Shown one piece after another: positions 1 through 8,499 of a DNA stretch of 64,000 nucleotides (the first letter of the stretch is position 1; the number at the start of each line of letters is the position of its first letter). The stretch comes from Bradyrhizobium sp. CB82. Lineage in GTDB: Bacteria > Pseudomonadota > Alphaproteobacteria > Rhizobiales > Xanthobacteraceae. The stretch is from contig NZ_CP121650.1 of NCBI RefSeq assembly GCF_029714405.1, forward strand, positions 9,057,001 through 9,121,000, read 5' to 3'. Below the pieces are notes generated by a model, which saw only the letters and a program-made list of their open reading frames with translations, did not search any database and was not told the DNA's origin. The translations under genes and the position numbers were made by a program.

Positions 1-265
1 TATCGGGGTGACCTGTCTCGAATTTGCAGTGATCGGCTCGACCGTAAACGCGGCAAGCCGGCTCGAAGCCTTGACCCGCACGCTCGGCTGCGCGCTGGTG
101 GCGAGCGACGATCTCGTCAGGCGCGCCAGGATCGAGCTCGGCGAGACGGATGCGGCGTTTCGTCCGCTGAGAGCCCAGGCCCCGCAGATCGTCCGCGGCC
201 TCGAGCAGCCGATCGCAATCTGGACGCAGGCGCGCGTGGCTTCAGGCACAGACATCGTCGCGTAG
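1..265 (+). CDS. Adenylate/guanylate cyclase, C-terminal end (partial)
   Basis: The reading frame is open from the left edge, so the gene begins outside the window. The visible 87 residues hold the class III nucleotidyl cyclase signature FAVIGSTVNAASRLE, which matches the conserved VIG-x-x-VN-x-A-(S/A)-RLE block near the end of the catalytic domain, where the Asn and Arg of the transition-state pair usually lie. Such enzymes make cAMP from ATP. The N-terminal sensor part cannot be seen, so the input signal is unknown. Confidence 0.75.
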   Translation, partial: IGVTCLEFAVIGSTVNAASRLEALTRTLGCALVASDDLVRRARIELGETDAAFRPLRAQAPQIVRGLEQPIAIWTQARVASGTDIVA

Positions 266-300
266 CGTACCGGCCGCAGCGCTACAGTCCGCCGGCGACG

Positions 301-1299
301 TCAACCCGATTTTCTGGCCTGGGCCCGTATGCCGGTCGGCGACTCGCCAAAACGCGCGTGAAACGATCGATTGAAATAGGAGATATCGGAAAATCCGGCC
401 TCCAATGCGATGTCGGAAATCAATCGCGGGCTCGCAACCGGATCCGTGAGAAGCGCGAACGCTCGTTGCAGGCGCAACTCATTCACCTGAGCGGTAAACG
501 ACGATCCCGAGGATTCGAGCAGCCGCTGCAGATAGCGCGGAGAGACGCCCTGGCTATGCGCAACTGTTTCCAGATTAAGTTCCGGATCGTCGAAATGGGC
601 AGCGATGTAGTCCAATACGGCAGCCAGCCGCGTTGCCACAACCGCGCTGGCGTTGCTCTCGCCCGACAGGCGATCGCGGCTCAGCATCATTGCCGAAAGA
701 TCATGAACATGCGTCGCCACCAGGCAACGCAAGTCGGCTGTGGCCAAACGAAGTTCGTCCCATAGCGGACGCATATAGCTCTTAATGAGACGCAAGGTGG
801 TCTGCTCGCGCGGAATGAGCCGCATCGTCGGCTCGTCGATATCACTCAGGCGCGACGCAAGCTCGGCACGAGGGATTGCCAGAGCGAAGTAGCTTCCTTC
901 CGCAAAGCTCACGCTGCCTTTGCTTCTGTGATGCACCGCGACGGCGTCGCCCGCGCGCAGGGCCACCTCCCGGCCGCGCTGAGCTACGACGCAGTCCTTC
1001 GTCATGTTTATGATGATGGCAATGGATCCATCAGCGTCGGCCGCATCGCATGTGCGGCTAAACTGAAGCGGCGATGAGGTGGCAGAAAACGTATTCAGCC
1101 CCGGCAGGACGCGCAACGTCGATCTGGCGTGAAATGGAACATCCGACAACGGCTCGATATCGACGCGAATGATCTTTTCGCCGAATTCCTCGCGCCACAT
1201 GGACAGGCGCCGTTGCTCGGGAAACTTGTCAGTCGAAAGTCGAAATGTTGCGAGTTCAGGCAAGCATTCCGACGTCTGGCGCTTTCCTGTTTCACTCAT
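301..1299 (-). CDS. AraC family transcriptional regulator
   Basis: A protein of 332 residues with an AraC-binding-like N-terminal domain (about residues 25-200) and a C-terminal AraC/XylS double helix-turn-helix (about 225-325). The second HTH carries the family signature DIALEAGFSDISYFNRSFHARFGESP. I start at the ATG at 1299 because GAGGT lies about 9 bases upstream; a TTG five codons earlier is possible. No adjacent catabolic operon is present, so the effector and targets are unknown. This two-domain form is common for regulators of aromatic or amine catabolism, but that is only family knowledge. Confidence 0.85.
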   Translation of the reverse strand: MSETGKRQTSECLPELATFRLSTDKFPEQRRLSMWREEFGEKIIRVDIEPLSDVPFHARSTLRVLPGLNTFSATSSPLQFSRTCDAADADGSIAIIINMTKDCVVAQRGREVALRAGDAVAVHHRSKGSVSFAEGSYFALAIPRAELASRLSDIDEPTMRLIPREQTTLRLIKSYMRPLWDELRLATADLRCLVATHVHDLSAMMLSRDRLSGESNASAVVATRLAAVLDYIAAHFDDPELNLETVAHSQGVSPRYLQRLLESSGSSFTAQVNELRLQRAFALLTDPVASPRLISDIALEAGFSDISYFNRSFHARFGESPTGIRAQARKSG

Positions 1300-1692
1300 G
1301 GGCTTCGACCTCAAACGGGCCTCAACACCTCGCGAAGCAAGAGCGGAGTCGAGGCGAGAGATGCTGGAAAAATCCCTGCAGGCACCGAGTATGACGCGGC
1401 TCCAGGAGAGCGCCGAGGCATTTGCTGATTGAGTCGATTCCCAGAGCCACGTGAGGCGCTCCTTCGATCAGAACCCAGCGCCGGCAACCTGTTCAGCCGA
1501 ACGACAATCCGAGCGTGTTGACAATTCGCGCACCCGGTTTCAGTTCCGCCGTTCGCAATTGACCAAGAAGATCTGCCGTTCGTTTGCTAGTGTGACGAGT
1601 TACGGTGCGCAGGAAAAATAGCATAATTCAATTTGTCGTGGCGGGATGTGAGCTGGTTCACTCTTCGCGATAGCCGACGGAAGGAGATTGCC
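1300..1692. other. Intergenic, no gene recognised
   Basis: A 393-base gap between the divergent AraC gene and the small secreted protein. It must hold both promoters. I see no convincing ORF, hairpin or repeat; AT-rich sequence around 1605-1640 could be the promoter of the downstream gene. Confidence 0.4.
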
Positions 1693-1980
1693 ATGAAGAA
1701 GATGTTCTTGATGGTCGCGATTGGGCCGGCGATGGTGGTCGGCTTCTCTGCGAGGGCAGCAGAACTTCCGAGCTTTGAGCTCACTGGCTTTCCGATCACG
1801 TGGCACCAGGTTGCGGTGATGGGCGCATCCGGGGTTCAAGAGCAGTCTCCCGCTCCGAGGCTGGAGTCTGCTGGTATGCCGGCTTCTCCCCATCAGATCG
1901 CCGTGCTGACTCCGCGCCAGAGCATGATCGCGCAGAAGAAGGCTCCGAAACTGACTACAGTCGGGTTCTCTCCGCGATAG
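1693..1980 (+). CDS. Small secreted protein with an internal repeat
   Basis: A 95-residue protein. The start is the ATG at 1693, preceded by GGAAGGAG at good spacing. Residues 1-20 form a signal peptide (MKKMFLMVAIG, hydrophobic core, likely cleavage after ARA or ARAA). The mature part is about 75 residues and contains two related segments: GFPITWHQVAVMG and GMPASPHQIAVLT, each built on G-(F/M)-P-x-x-x-HQ-(V/I)-AV. It has no cysteine or known domain. Function is unknown; similar short exported proteins occur in Bradyrhizobium, to my recollection. It stands alone. Confidence 0.6.
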   Translation: MKKMFLMVAIGPAMVVGFSARAAELPSFELTGFPITWHQVAVMGASGVQEQSPAPRLESAGMPASPHQIAVLTPRQSMIAQKKAPKLTTVGFSPR

Positions 1981-2217
1981 TCAAGCTGTCCCTGCGGATG
2001 TATGCCGCTACCAGTATCAGATTTGAGAATACCATTTTGACGCAAGCTTGATTTCAGGAGTCGCCTTGGACTTTTGTTTGTCCGGGGCGGCGGCAACGGG
2101 GCCCGGTGCGCCGTTTCGTCACACAGTGAATGGTTGTCTACGTCTGCGCAATCAACTGGATTCTCGCGCGCGGTGTCTGGAGCGCGCATGTAAGCACAAC
2201 CCGAAACGAGGCCCGCC

Positions 2218-3057
2218 ATGCGCAAGTATGTCTGGCTCCTGAGGGCGCTGATCGCAGGCGCTCTCGCTGGAGCCAACGTCGCCAGTACTGCCGTCGGCAA
2301 TATCGGGTATCAATTGGTCGACAAGGATACCTTACCCTCCGTCGATGCCGAACTCGTCATCGCCGTTGATGTCTCCTATTCGATGGATGAGGACGAACTC
2401 CGCGTCCAGCGCGAGGGTTACGCGCAGGCCGTCGTCTCCAAGGAGTTCCTTCAGGCGGTCAAGGCCGGGCCGAAGAAAAGGATCTCCGTGACCTATTTCG
2501 AGTGGTCGGCATCGGATGATCAGAAGATCATCGTGCCCTGGAGGCTGGTCGACGGCCCGGAATCAGCAGATGCGCTGGCCGCCGAGATCATGCAAACGCC
2601 GGTTCGCCGGGGCTCCCGCACGTCGATTTCCGGCGCGATCCACTTTGCGATTCCGCTGTTCGACCAGGATCGTTACTACGGGCTGCGACGTGTGATCGAT
2701 ATTTCCGGTGATGGTGCGAACAACGAGGGGAGCCCGGTTACCAAGGCGCGGAATGCGGCGCTGGAGAAGGGTATCACGATCAACGGCCTGCCGATCATGG
2801 TGAAAGGACCAACCGTCTCGATGATGGACATCGATAACCTTGATTTATACTACGAGGATTGCGTGATTGGAGGCCCGGGCTCGTTCATGCTGGCAATCAA
2901 GGAGCGCGAGAAGTTCAAGGAGGCAATCCGAACCAAGCTTGCAATGGAGGTCGCCGGCCTGACGCCGGCGTACCGGGTCGTCTCGGCGGCCGAAACCGAA
3001 CCGAGGGTACCCTGTGGCATTGGCGAGGACATATGGGAGAGGCGAAGCCGGTGGTGA
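2218..3057 (+). CDS. DUF1194 domain protein, von Willebrand factor A fold
   Basis: A 279-residue exported protein. Residues 1-27 look like a signal peptide, followed by a vWA domain that starts with VDAELVIAVDVSYSMDEDE, a MIDAS metal-site motif (DxSxS, here D-V-S-Y-S). Further MIDAS-type residues are seen in SRTSISGAI and DISGDGANNEG. The tail PRVPCGIGEDIWERR resembles the conserved end of DUF1194 proteins. The ATG at 2218 has GAGG upstream. vWA proteins bind partners through a metal ion; this family's partner is not known. No obvious operon partner lies nearby. Confidence 0.8.
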   Translation: MRKYVWLLRALIAGALAGANVASTAVGNIGYQLVDKDTLPSVDAELVIAVDVSYSMDEDELRVQREGYAQAVVSKEFLQAVKAGPKKRISVTYFEWSASDDQKIIVPWRLVDGPESADALAAEIMQTPVRRGSRTSISGAIHFAIPLFDQDRYYGLRRVIDISGDGANNEGSPVTKARNAALEKGITINGLPIMVKGPTVSMMDIDNLDLYYEDCVIGGPGSFMLAIKEREKFKEAIRTKLAMEVAGLTPAYRVVSAAETEPRVPCGIGEDIWERRSRW

Positions 3058-3155
3058 GCGTCGGCAACTGCTATCTTCCGGTCGAGGGTAGGCCTCAGTT
3101 GCGATTGACGCTCATGGCCGCGCCAAGCCGGTGGGAACGGGTGTGAAAGGAGGAG

Positions 3156-3638
3156 CTATCGGCTCGTCGCGTCCGATCGCAGGAAGGAAACTATTCTTGC
3201 TCTGTCGTCGGCAGATGCCAGTCCGCTGTATGGTTTCATGCTGTTGCCCGGTACCAGTTCATCGGGATTGGCGATGAAGCGCTCAAGCTTTTCGTCGTCC
3301 CACACGAAGTCGGCCCCCTTCATCGCGCTGGAGTAATTATAATCCGGCAGCGAGCCGGCCTTCCTTCCGAGGATCCTGTACAGATGCGGGCCCAGGCGAT
3401 TGTCGCCGTCCTTGGTCGTGTGGCAGGTCCGACATGCATTGTTGAACAGGCGTTGTCCTGACGCGGTGTCCAGACTTTGTCGCGCAAGCTCCTGTCCATG
3501 GGAGGGCGAAAACAACGTGCACGCCATCCCGCCCAGGGCAAGGAGCGGGCTCACCCAGTGGCTGCGCTGCACACGCACATCTCGCAACCGGCCGAACTTT
3601 GGCAGGGCGCGCCACGCCAGGAGCTGCGGATGCTTCAT
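3156..3638 (-). CDS. Class I cytochrome c (c2-like)
   Basis: A 160-residue protein with a basic N-terminus and one hydrophobic segment (about residues 28-48) acting as signal or anchor, so the heme domain is periplasmic. The heme site is CRTCH (about residue 70), with GPHLYRILGRKAG after it and the distal Met ligand in NSMKPYSGL. This layout fits cytochrome c2/c550-type electron carriers of alphaproteobacteria. GAGGTGAT lies before the ATG. It is not next to an oxidase or reductase operon, so its redox partner cannot be inferred. Confidence 0.85.
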   Translation of the reverse strand: MKHPQLLAWRALPKFGRLRDVRVQRSHWVSPLLALGGMACTLFSPSHGQELARQSLDTASGQRLFNNACRTCHTTKDGDNRLGPHLYRILGRKAGSLPDYNYSSAMKGADFVWDDEKLERFIANPDELVPGNSMKPYSGLASADDRARIVSFLRSDATSR

Positions 3639-3652
3639 TCGATCACCTCGCT

Positions 3653-3740
3653 AAAGCATGATCCGGAAAAGTGCGAAGCGGTTTTCCCTCGCGACAAACG
3701 CGGAACGCGTTTGCGCGGAGATCATGCGCAAACAACAACC
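3653..3740. repeat. Palindromic intergenic repeat, family D copy 1
   Basis: This 88-base unit is nearly identical to 54549-54636. Its outer parts are inverted (CATGATC at 3657-3664 region and GATCATG at about 3719-3725), and the inside contains a second inverted repeat around ACGCGGAACGCGT. In both copies it lies immediately beside a gene end or start. Confidence 0.85.
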
Positions 3741-3890
3741 TAAAATCTGATCGCGCATTAGCGAAGCGATTGCGCGACTGACGGCGGCTTCGAAGTCCGG
3801 TATCTCGCCAGCATCTAGCAGTTGGCGGATCGGGGCCGGAATTCAAATCAAATTGTCCGTCGATTTCCTCGATGGCCTCGATCCGTTTCC

Positions 3891-4520
3891 CTATCGCGTT
3901 CCGTATGCGCGGTCACCGGCGTCGCCGAGGCCGGGCAGGATGTAGCCGTGCTCGTCGAGCCCTTCATCGATGGCCGCCGTCCAGATCGGGACATCCGGAT
4001 GCAGGCCGCGAATCCGCTCGAGACCTTCGGGCGCAGCGATCAGGCAGGCAAGCCGAATATCCTTGGCACCACGCTCCTTCAACCGGTCGACAGCCGCCAC
4101 CGCCGTGTTGGCCGTTGCAAGCACCGGCGTCACCACGATCGCGAGCCGTTCACCGAGGTCGGACGGCGACTTGAAGAAATATTCGACGGCCGCGAAGCTG
4201 TGCGGTTCGCGATAGAGCCCGATATGCGCGACGCGCGCGGTTGGGACCAGATCCATCATGCCGTCGACGAACGTCGTGCCGGCGCGCAGGACCGGAACGA
4301 ACACCAGCTTCTTGCCGGCGATCTTGGCCGACTGCATGCGCGCAAGCGGCGTCTCGACGACGACCTCGGCGAGCGGAAGATCGCGCGTGACCTCGTAGCA
4401 CAGGAGCATCCCGATCTCCTTGACGAGCTCGCGGAAGGATTTTGTCGAGATGGACTTGTCCCGCACCAGCGTCAACTTGTGCTGGACCAGGGGATGATCG
4501 ACGATCGTGACGCCTTCCAT
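3891..4520 (-). CDS. upp: Uracil phosphoribosyltransferase, diverged PRPP loop
   Basis: A 209-residue UPRTase, the usual length, which would turn uracil and PRPP into UMP in the cytoplasm. The family C-terminus that contacts uracil is intact ([17 protein letters not shown]), as are the LRAG block (about 78-81) and AAPEGLERI. However the PRPP-binding loop, normally DPMLATGGS, reads TPVLATANT at residues 131-139, losing the acidic residue and both glycines. It ends a three-gene operon with URC4 and URC1 homologues, so the role is probably in uracil catabolism rather than, or as well as, salvage. AGGAG precedes the ATG. Confidence 0.88.
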   Translation of the reverse strand: MEGVTIVDHPLVQHKLTLVRDKSISTKSFRELVKEIGMLLCYEVTRDLPLAEVVVETPLARMQSAKIAGKKLVFVPVLRAGTTFVDGMMDLVPTARVAHIGLYREPHSFAAVEYFFKSPSDLGERLAIVVTPVLATANTAVAAVDRLKERGAKDIRLACLIAAPEGLERIRGLHPDVPIWTAAIDEGLDEHGYILPGLGDAGDRAYGTR

Positions 4521-4553
4521 GACCTAAAGCTCCTGAATTCGTCAAAAAGCGCA

Positions 4554-4586
4554 ATATCGGGATGATGCGCGCGCCGATCCCGATAT
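4554..4586. other. Perfect inverted repeat between upp and urc4
   Basis: ATATCGGGAT (4554-4563) pairs exactly with ATCCCGATAT (4577-4586), giving a 10-bp stem with a 13-base loop in the 98-base gap between urc4 and upp. It lacks a T tract on the minus strand, so it is more likely an mRNA-stabilising or attenuating hairpin, or an operator, than a classic terminator. Confidence 0.5.
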
Positions 4587-4618
4587 CCGGGTGACCGGCA
4601 GCGTTGCCAATCAAGCCC

Positions 4619-5869
4619 TTAGAAAACGGTACCATCGCTGATGACCTTGATCGGTGGCGCGCCATCGGCCCTCCGCGCAAAGGCGGCGGCGCGGCCCGCG
4701 GCCCAGGTGCCGCCTTCCAAAATGCTTGCAAGCGGCAGCGAGGCGCGATCGCGGCCGAGCCGCGCGCGGACATGCTCGGCGAGGCAGTCCAGCAAGGCGA
4801 CCGTCAGCGCCCGCCATTCCACGACGAGGAGGGAGTCCACGGCATGAGAGTGCTCGACATCCGCAAGGTCGCGCAGGCGCAGCACATCGAGATCGACGAA
4901 CAAGCCGCCGTTGCGGTATTCGGCGAGCCCGGTGAGGCCGTCGATGTCGATCACGTCAAAGCCGGCGCGCTGCAAGGGTTCGATCAGCGAATAGCTCAGC
5001 CATTGCGACAGCTTGTGCAGGGGTACGAGACCTGTGGTCGCGTCATCGGTCTTGATCGCGCCGTGGCGCCAGCAATCACCGAGGGGAATGCCGGCGAGTT
5101 CGAGTCGCGACGGCCAGATCGGCCCGAGCTGGCTGAGCACTTCGGCGAGAATGACGGGTGCGGCGATCACGCCGCTATCCGCCCGTGCAGCGAGATGATC
5201 GAACAATCCGCCCGGCCGCGGCCGATCATGTGCGCCGAAGATCTGCGGACGGGACGCCACGAGCTGGCCTAAGCGCCGCAGCAAATCCGTGCGTCCCTCA
5301 AGGCCCAGCAGCGGATTGTTGTCCGTGGCCTGAAAACCAGACTCGAGCCGCGCGAGCGGGAGATGGGCGATCACATCCGCATCGGCGCGGAAGTGAGAGC
5401 GGGAGTCACCGGAAAACGCACCGTCTGCGAACATGTCGAGGCTTGCGAGGGCAAGGCCCTCGGAGCGGCCGATTACCCGTCCCGTCATGGCATCGCAGTA
5501 GCGCCAGGCGGCACCAGCACCCGCATCCAGCAGCACGCTGACAATGGCGAGATCGAACTCGGCGCGCGCCCGCGTGGCGCGATCCGGCCAGGACGCTGTG
5601 TCCGCGAGGCGCGACCAACGGTCGACGCCGCCGAGGACGAAGTGCCGCCACCGTGCGTGGAAGGGGATGTTCAGATCGGGATATGATCGCCGCGTGACCG
5701 CGAGCACGGCATCCACGACAGCGTCCATGCGATCCAGATGAACCGTAAAATGCGTCAGTCCGTCGTTCAAACCGATGTCGAGCATCTGCGCGGCGCGCGC
5801 GCGGACCGCTTCCGCCGAGAGCAGCGATCGGGCCTCTCGTTCTGTGGCCGCCGCCATCACGTAGCTCAA
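4619..5869 (-). CDS. urc4: DUF1688 protein, URC4 homologue (uracil catabolism)
   Basis: A 416-residue protein of the DUF1688 family, recognised from its length, blocks such as FHARWRHF, LDAGAGAAWRY, NNPLLGLEGR and GDCWRHGA, and its neighbours. In the yeast Lachancea kluyveri, URC4 is one of the genes required to use uracil as nitrogen source by a route other than the reductive or Rut pathways; its exact chemistry is not firmly established. I start at TTG 5869, which has GGAG five bases upstream and overlaps the urc1 stop; ATG at 5857 is an alternative. No signal peptide or membrane segment is visible. Confidence 0.85.
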   Translation of the reverse strand: MSYVMAAATEREARSLLSAEAVRARAAQMLDIGLNDGLTHFTVHLDRMDAVVDAVLAVTRRSYPDLNIPFHARWRHFVLGGVDRWSRLADTASWPDRATRARAEFDLAIVSVLLDAGAGAAWRYCDAMTGRVIGRSEGLALASLDMFADGAFSGDSRSHFRADADVIAHLPLARLESGFQATDNNPLLGLEGRTDLLRRLGQLVASRPQIFGAHDRPRPGGLFDHLAARADSGVIAAPVILAEVLSQLGPIWPSRLELAGIPLGDCWRHGAIKTDDATTGLVPLHKLSQWLSYSLIEPLQRAGFDVIDIDGLTGLAEYRNGGLFVDLDVLRLRDLADVEHSHAVDSLLVVEWRALTVALLDCLAEHVRARLGRDRASLPLASILEGGTWAAGRAAAFARRADGAPPIKVISDGTVF

Positions 5870-7122
5870 TATTTCTCCAGCGAGCGTCCGACCGTGTCGG
5901 TCAAATCCTTCGCAGTCGGAATCTCTTCTGCGTAATATCCGGCCGCCTTCTTGGCGGCGATCTCGACATGCGCATCGGCCGGAATCAGCTCCAGCGGGAT
6001 CGGCACGCGCTCGACGATATCGATGCCTTGCCCCGTGAGCGCGTCATATTTCATGTCGCTCATCGACAGGAAGCGGTCGATGCGCTTCAACCCGAGCCAG
6101 TGGATCGTGTCCGGCATCAGCTGCTGGAAGCGCGCATCCTGAACACCGGCAACGCATTCGGTGCGCTCGAAATAGGCGGCGGCTGCGTCGCCGTCTTCCT
6201 GGCGCTTGCGGGCATTGTAGACCAGGAATTTCGTGACCTCGCCAAGCGCCCGACCTTCCTTGCGGTTGTAGACGACGAGTCCGAGCCCGCCCTCCTGCGC
6301 GCCGCGCGCGCATTCCTCGATGCCGTGAATGAGGTAGGGGCGGCAGGTGCAGATGTCTGAGCCGAACACGTCCGAGCCGTTGCATTCGTCGTGCACACGA
6401 CAGGTGATCTTGGTGCGATGATCGGGAAGCTTGGTCACGTCGCCGAACAGATAGACGGTGGTGCCGCCGATCGGCGGCAAGAACACCTTCATGTCGGACC
6501 GCGTCACGAGCTCGGGGAACATGCCGGCGGTCTGCTCGAACAACGTCCGCCGCAGCTCGGTCTCCGTCGTGCCGAAGCGCTTTGCAAGGCCGGGCAGGTA
6601 CCAGACCGGATCGATGGCGATCTTCACCACCGACACGCTGCCATTGGCGTGCACGACCTCGCCGTCCGGCTTCAGCCGCTTGTCAACCAGCGCGCCACGG
6701 ATTTCCGGCAGATCCAGCCGCGCGCGCGTCACCGCGATGCTCGGCCGGATGTCTGCGCCCTCGGCGATCTCCTGGCGGAAGTTCTCGGCGACGAGATGCC
6801 CCCAGGGATCGAGCGCGACGATCTTTTCCGGATCGCTCCATTGCGGGAACGGCCCGATGGTCGCGGCCGGAAACGTGTTGGTGAGATCGGGACGCCGGAT
6901 CGGATCGAGCGCGCCGGCGGAGACCGCGAGCGCGCGATAGACGGCGTAGGAGCCGCCATGGCTGCCGATGACATTGCGATCCTGCGCTCGCGACACTGTG
7001 CCGACGATCGGCCCGCGCGCGCGCGCATCCGCGGCGCCCCACTGGATCGGGAAGGCCGCCTTTCCGCCTGGCTCCGGATGGGAGGTGAGGCGGATATGTT
7101 CGGTACGGTTCGAGCGGCTCAT
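5866..7122 (-). CDS. urc1: GTP cyclohydrolase II-like protein, URC1 homologue
   Basis: A protein of about 418 residues with a GTP cyclohydrolase II domain in its second half. Counting from the GTG at 7125, the zinc ligands are Cys248-x10-Cys259-x-Cys261 (HDECNGSDVF... ICTC), and the catalytic block YNRKEGRALG at 286-295 parallels YxRQEGRxIG of RibA. The 200-residue N-terminal extension is not in RibA and is typical of URC1, which acts in uracil breakdown and not riboflavin synthesis. No ribB or other riboflavin gene is nearby. ATG 7122 has GGGAG at good spacing. It leads an operon with urc4 (overlapping) and upp. Confidence 0.87.
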   Translation of the reverse strand: MSRSNRTEHIRLTSHPEPGGKAAFPIQWGAADARARGPIVGTVSRAQDRNVIGSHGGSYAVYRALAVSAGALDPIRRPDLTNTFPAATIGPFPQWSDPEKIVALDPWGHLVAENFRQEIAEGADIRPSIAVTRARLDLPEIRGALVDKRLKPDGEVVHANGSVSVVKIAIDPVWYLPGLAKRFGTTETELRRTLFEQTAGMFPELVTRSDMKVFLPPIGGTTVYLFGDVTKLPDHRTKITCRVHDECNGSDVFGSDICTCRPYLIHGIEECARGAQEGGLGLVVYNRKEGRALGEVTKFLVYNARKRQEDGDAAAAYFERTECVAGVQDARFQQLMPDTIHWLGLKRIDRFLSMSDMKYDALTGQGIDIVERVPIPLELIPADAHVEIAAKKAAGYYAEEIPTAKDLTDTVGRSLEKY

Positions 7123-7340
7123 CACCGGGCTCCCATAAAGCCAACGGCCCGCCTATCAGACGGGCCTGGACCATCCTACCGTGCGGTCATGACAAAGCCG
7201 TTCACGACCGAATTGAACAGCATAAGGGCTGACAGACCTGTTCGCTAGGTGTTCGTTACGCATCCAGGACGATCAGACCGCCGGCTCCTTTTGCTTGGCT
7301 CAGGCCTTCGAGGGCGATCGCCCTCGCATCAAAACGAACA

Positions 7341-7362
7341 AGCCCGGCCGTTCGGCCGGGCT
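7341..7362 (-). terminator. Hairpin terminator after carD
   Basis: A 9-bp GC-rich stem (AGCCCGGCC / GGCCGGGCT) with a 4-base loop, 31 bases past the carD stop codon. On the minus strand it is followed by TTGTTCGTTTTG, a weak U tract, as expected of an intrinsic terminator. Confidence 0.7.
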
Positions 7363-7392
7363 TTGGATTTGCTTGCCGAGACGCGAAGCAGC

Positions 7393-8439
7393 TTACGCGG
7401 CCTCGTCGGCGACAGCCGCATCGTCGCCGTCGGTATCGTCGATATCGCCCTCGGTGTCCGCATCGGCCTCGCCTTCGGCGACCTCCGCCTTGGCGTTGGC
7501 GCGGCGCGGGCTTTTGGCGAGCTGGGCCTCGATCTCCTTGACCGCTTCGGTCTCGGTCGAGTGCTGCACCACCGCGATCTCGCGGGAGAGGCGATCGAGC
7601 GCCGCTTCATAAAGCTGGCGTTCGCTGTAGGACTGCTCGGGCTGCGATTCGGAGCGGTAGAGGTCACGCACGACTTCTGCGATCGCGACGATGTCGCCCG
7701 AATTGATCTTCGCTTCGTATTCCTGGGCGCGGCGCGACCACATGGTGCGCTTGACGCGGGCGCGACCCTTGAGGGTTTCCAACGCCTTCTTGACCAGCGC
7801 GGGCTCGGACAGCTTGCGCATGCCGACATTGGCGACCTTGGCGGTCGGAACGCGCAGCGTCATCTTGTCCTTGATGAAGTTGATGACGAACAGCTCGAGC
7901 TTGGCCCCGGCGATCTCCTGCTCCTCGATGGCCAGGATCTGGCCGACGCCGTGAGCGGGATAAACGACGAATTCGTTTGCCTTGAAGCCCTGGCGCTGGG
8001 TCACGACCTTCTTTTCCTCGACCTTCGGCGCAGCGGCAGCCGGCTTCGCGGCGGGCTTGGCAGCACCGACGGCGGCCTTGACGGAAGGAGCCTTGACGGA
8101 AGGAGCCTTGACGGAAGGAGCCTTGGCGGCGACAGGCGCTTTGTGCGCAGCAGCAACAGGAGCTTTCACGGCAGGCTTGAGCGCAGCCTTGGGAGCTGCG
8201 GGCTTGGCAGCGGTCGCTTTCGCGGCCGGTTTGGCAGTCTTGTTAGGCATTGCGCTTCTTTTGTTCTTCGAGGACTTTGCAGCCGTGTGCTTAGTCGCCG
8301 CACGACCCTTGGATGCGCTACGGCTGGCCGCGGCGACTTTTTTGACATCCTTATGGGACGCCTTAGCAGAAGTACTCTTTTTACGCGTTTTCTGTGACAC
8401 AGCCTGCGCGCGGAAATCGGCCACGCCCCTGTTCGACAT
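7393..8439 (-). CDS. CarD family transcriptional regulator with long basic N-terminus
   Basis: The C-terminal half (about residues 150-305) is a CarD/CdnL domain: FKANEFVVYPAHGVGQI begins the RNA polymerase beta-binding Tudor-like part, and the helical DNA-contacting part follows (MWSRRAQEYEAKINSGD). CarD proteins stabilise open promoter complexes. The first 145 residues are a low-complexity Lys/Ala/Pro tail like histone H1, with three exact APSVK units coded by a 15-bp tandem repeat at 8078-8122. The last 45 residues are acidic. I use ATG 8439; ATG 8250 (MPNKTAKP) is an alternative start that shortens the tail by 63 residues. Confidence 0.85.
   Translation of the reverse strand: MSNRGVADFRAQAVSQKTRKKSTSAKASHKDVKKVAAASRSASKGRAATKHTAAKSSKNKRSAMPNKTAKPAAKATAAKPAAPKAALKPAVKAPVAAAHKAPVAAKAPSVKAPSVKAPSVKAAVGAAKPAAKPAAAAPKVEEKKVVTQRQGFKANEFVVYPAHGVGQILAIEEQEIAGAKLELFVINFIKDKMTLRVPTAKVANVGMRKLSEPALVKKALETLKGRARVKRTMWSRRAQEYEAKINSGDIVAIAEVVRDLYRSESQPEQSYSERQLYEAALDRLSREIAVVQHSTETEAVKEIEAQLAKSPRRANAKAEVAEGEADADTEGDIDDTDGDDAAVADEAA
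8078..8122. repeat. Three tandem 15-bp units inside carD
   Basis: The unit TTGACGGAAGGAGCC is repeated three times without change and codes for the APSVK units in the basic tail. The length is a multiple of three, so copy-number change would not break the frame. Confidence 0.9.
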
Positions 8440-8499
8440 GAGGTTTCACGGGAACCCAGAGGGGCCAACGGGGCTGACGGGGTTCGGCTTAATGTGCCC

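Noticed and set aside
5866..7122. Riboflavin-pathway GTP cyclohydrolase II (ribA)
   Set aside because: The long N-terminal extension, the DUF1688 and UPRTase partners, and the absence of other rib genes fit URC1 better.
8078..8122. Possible CRISPR-like repeat
   Set aside because: The units are directly adjacent without spacers and lie in the coding frame of carD, giving APSVK repeats.
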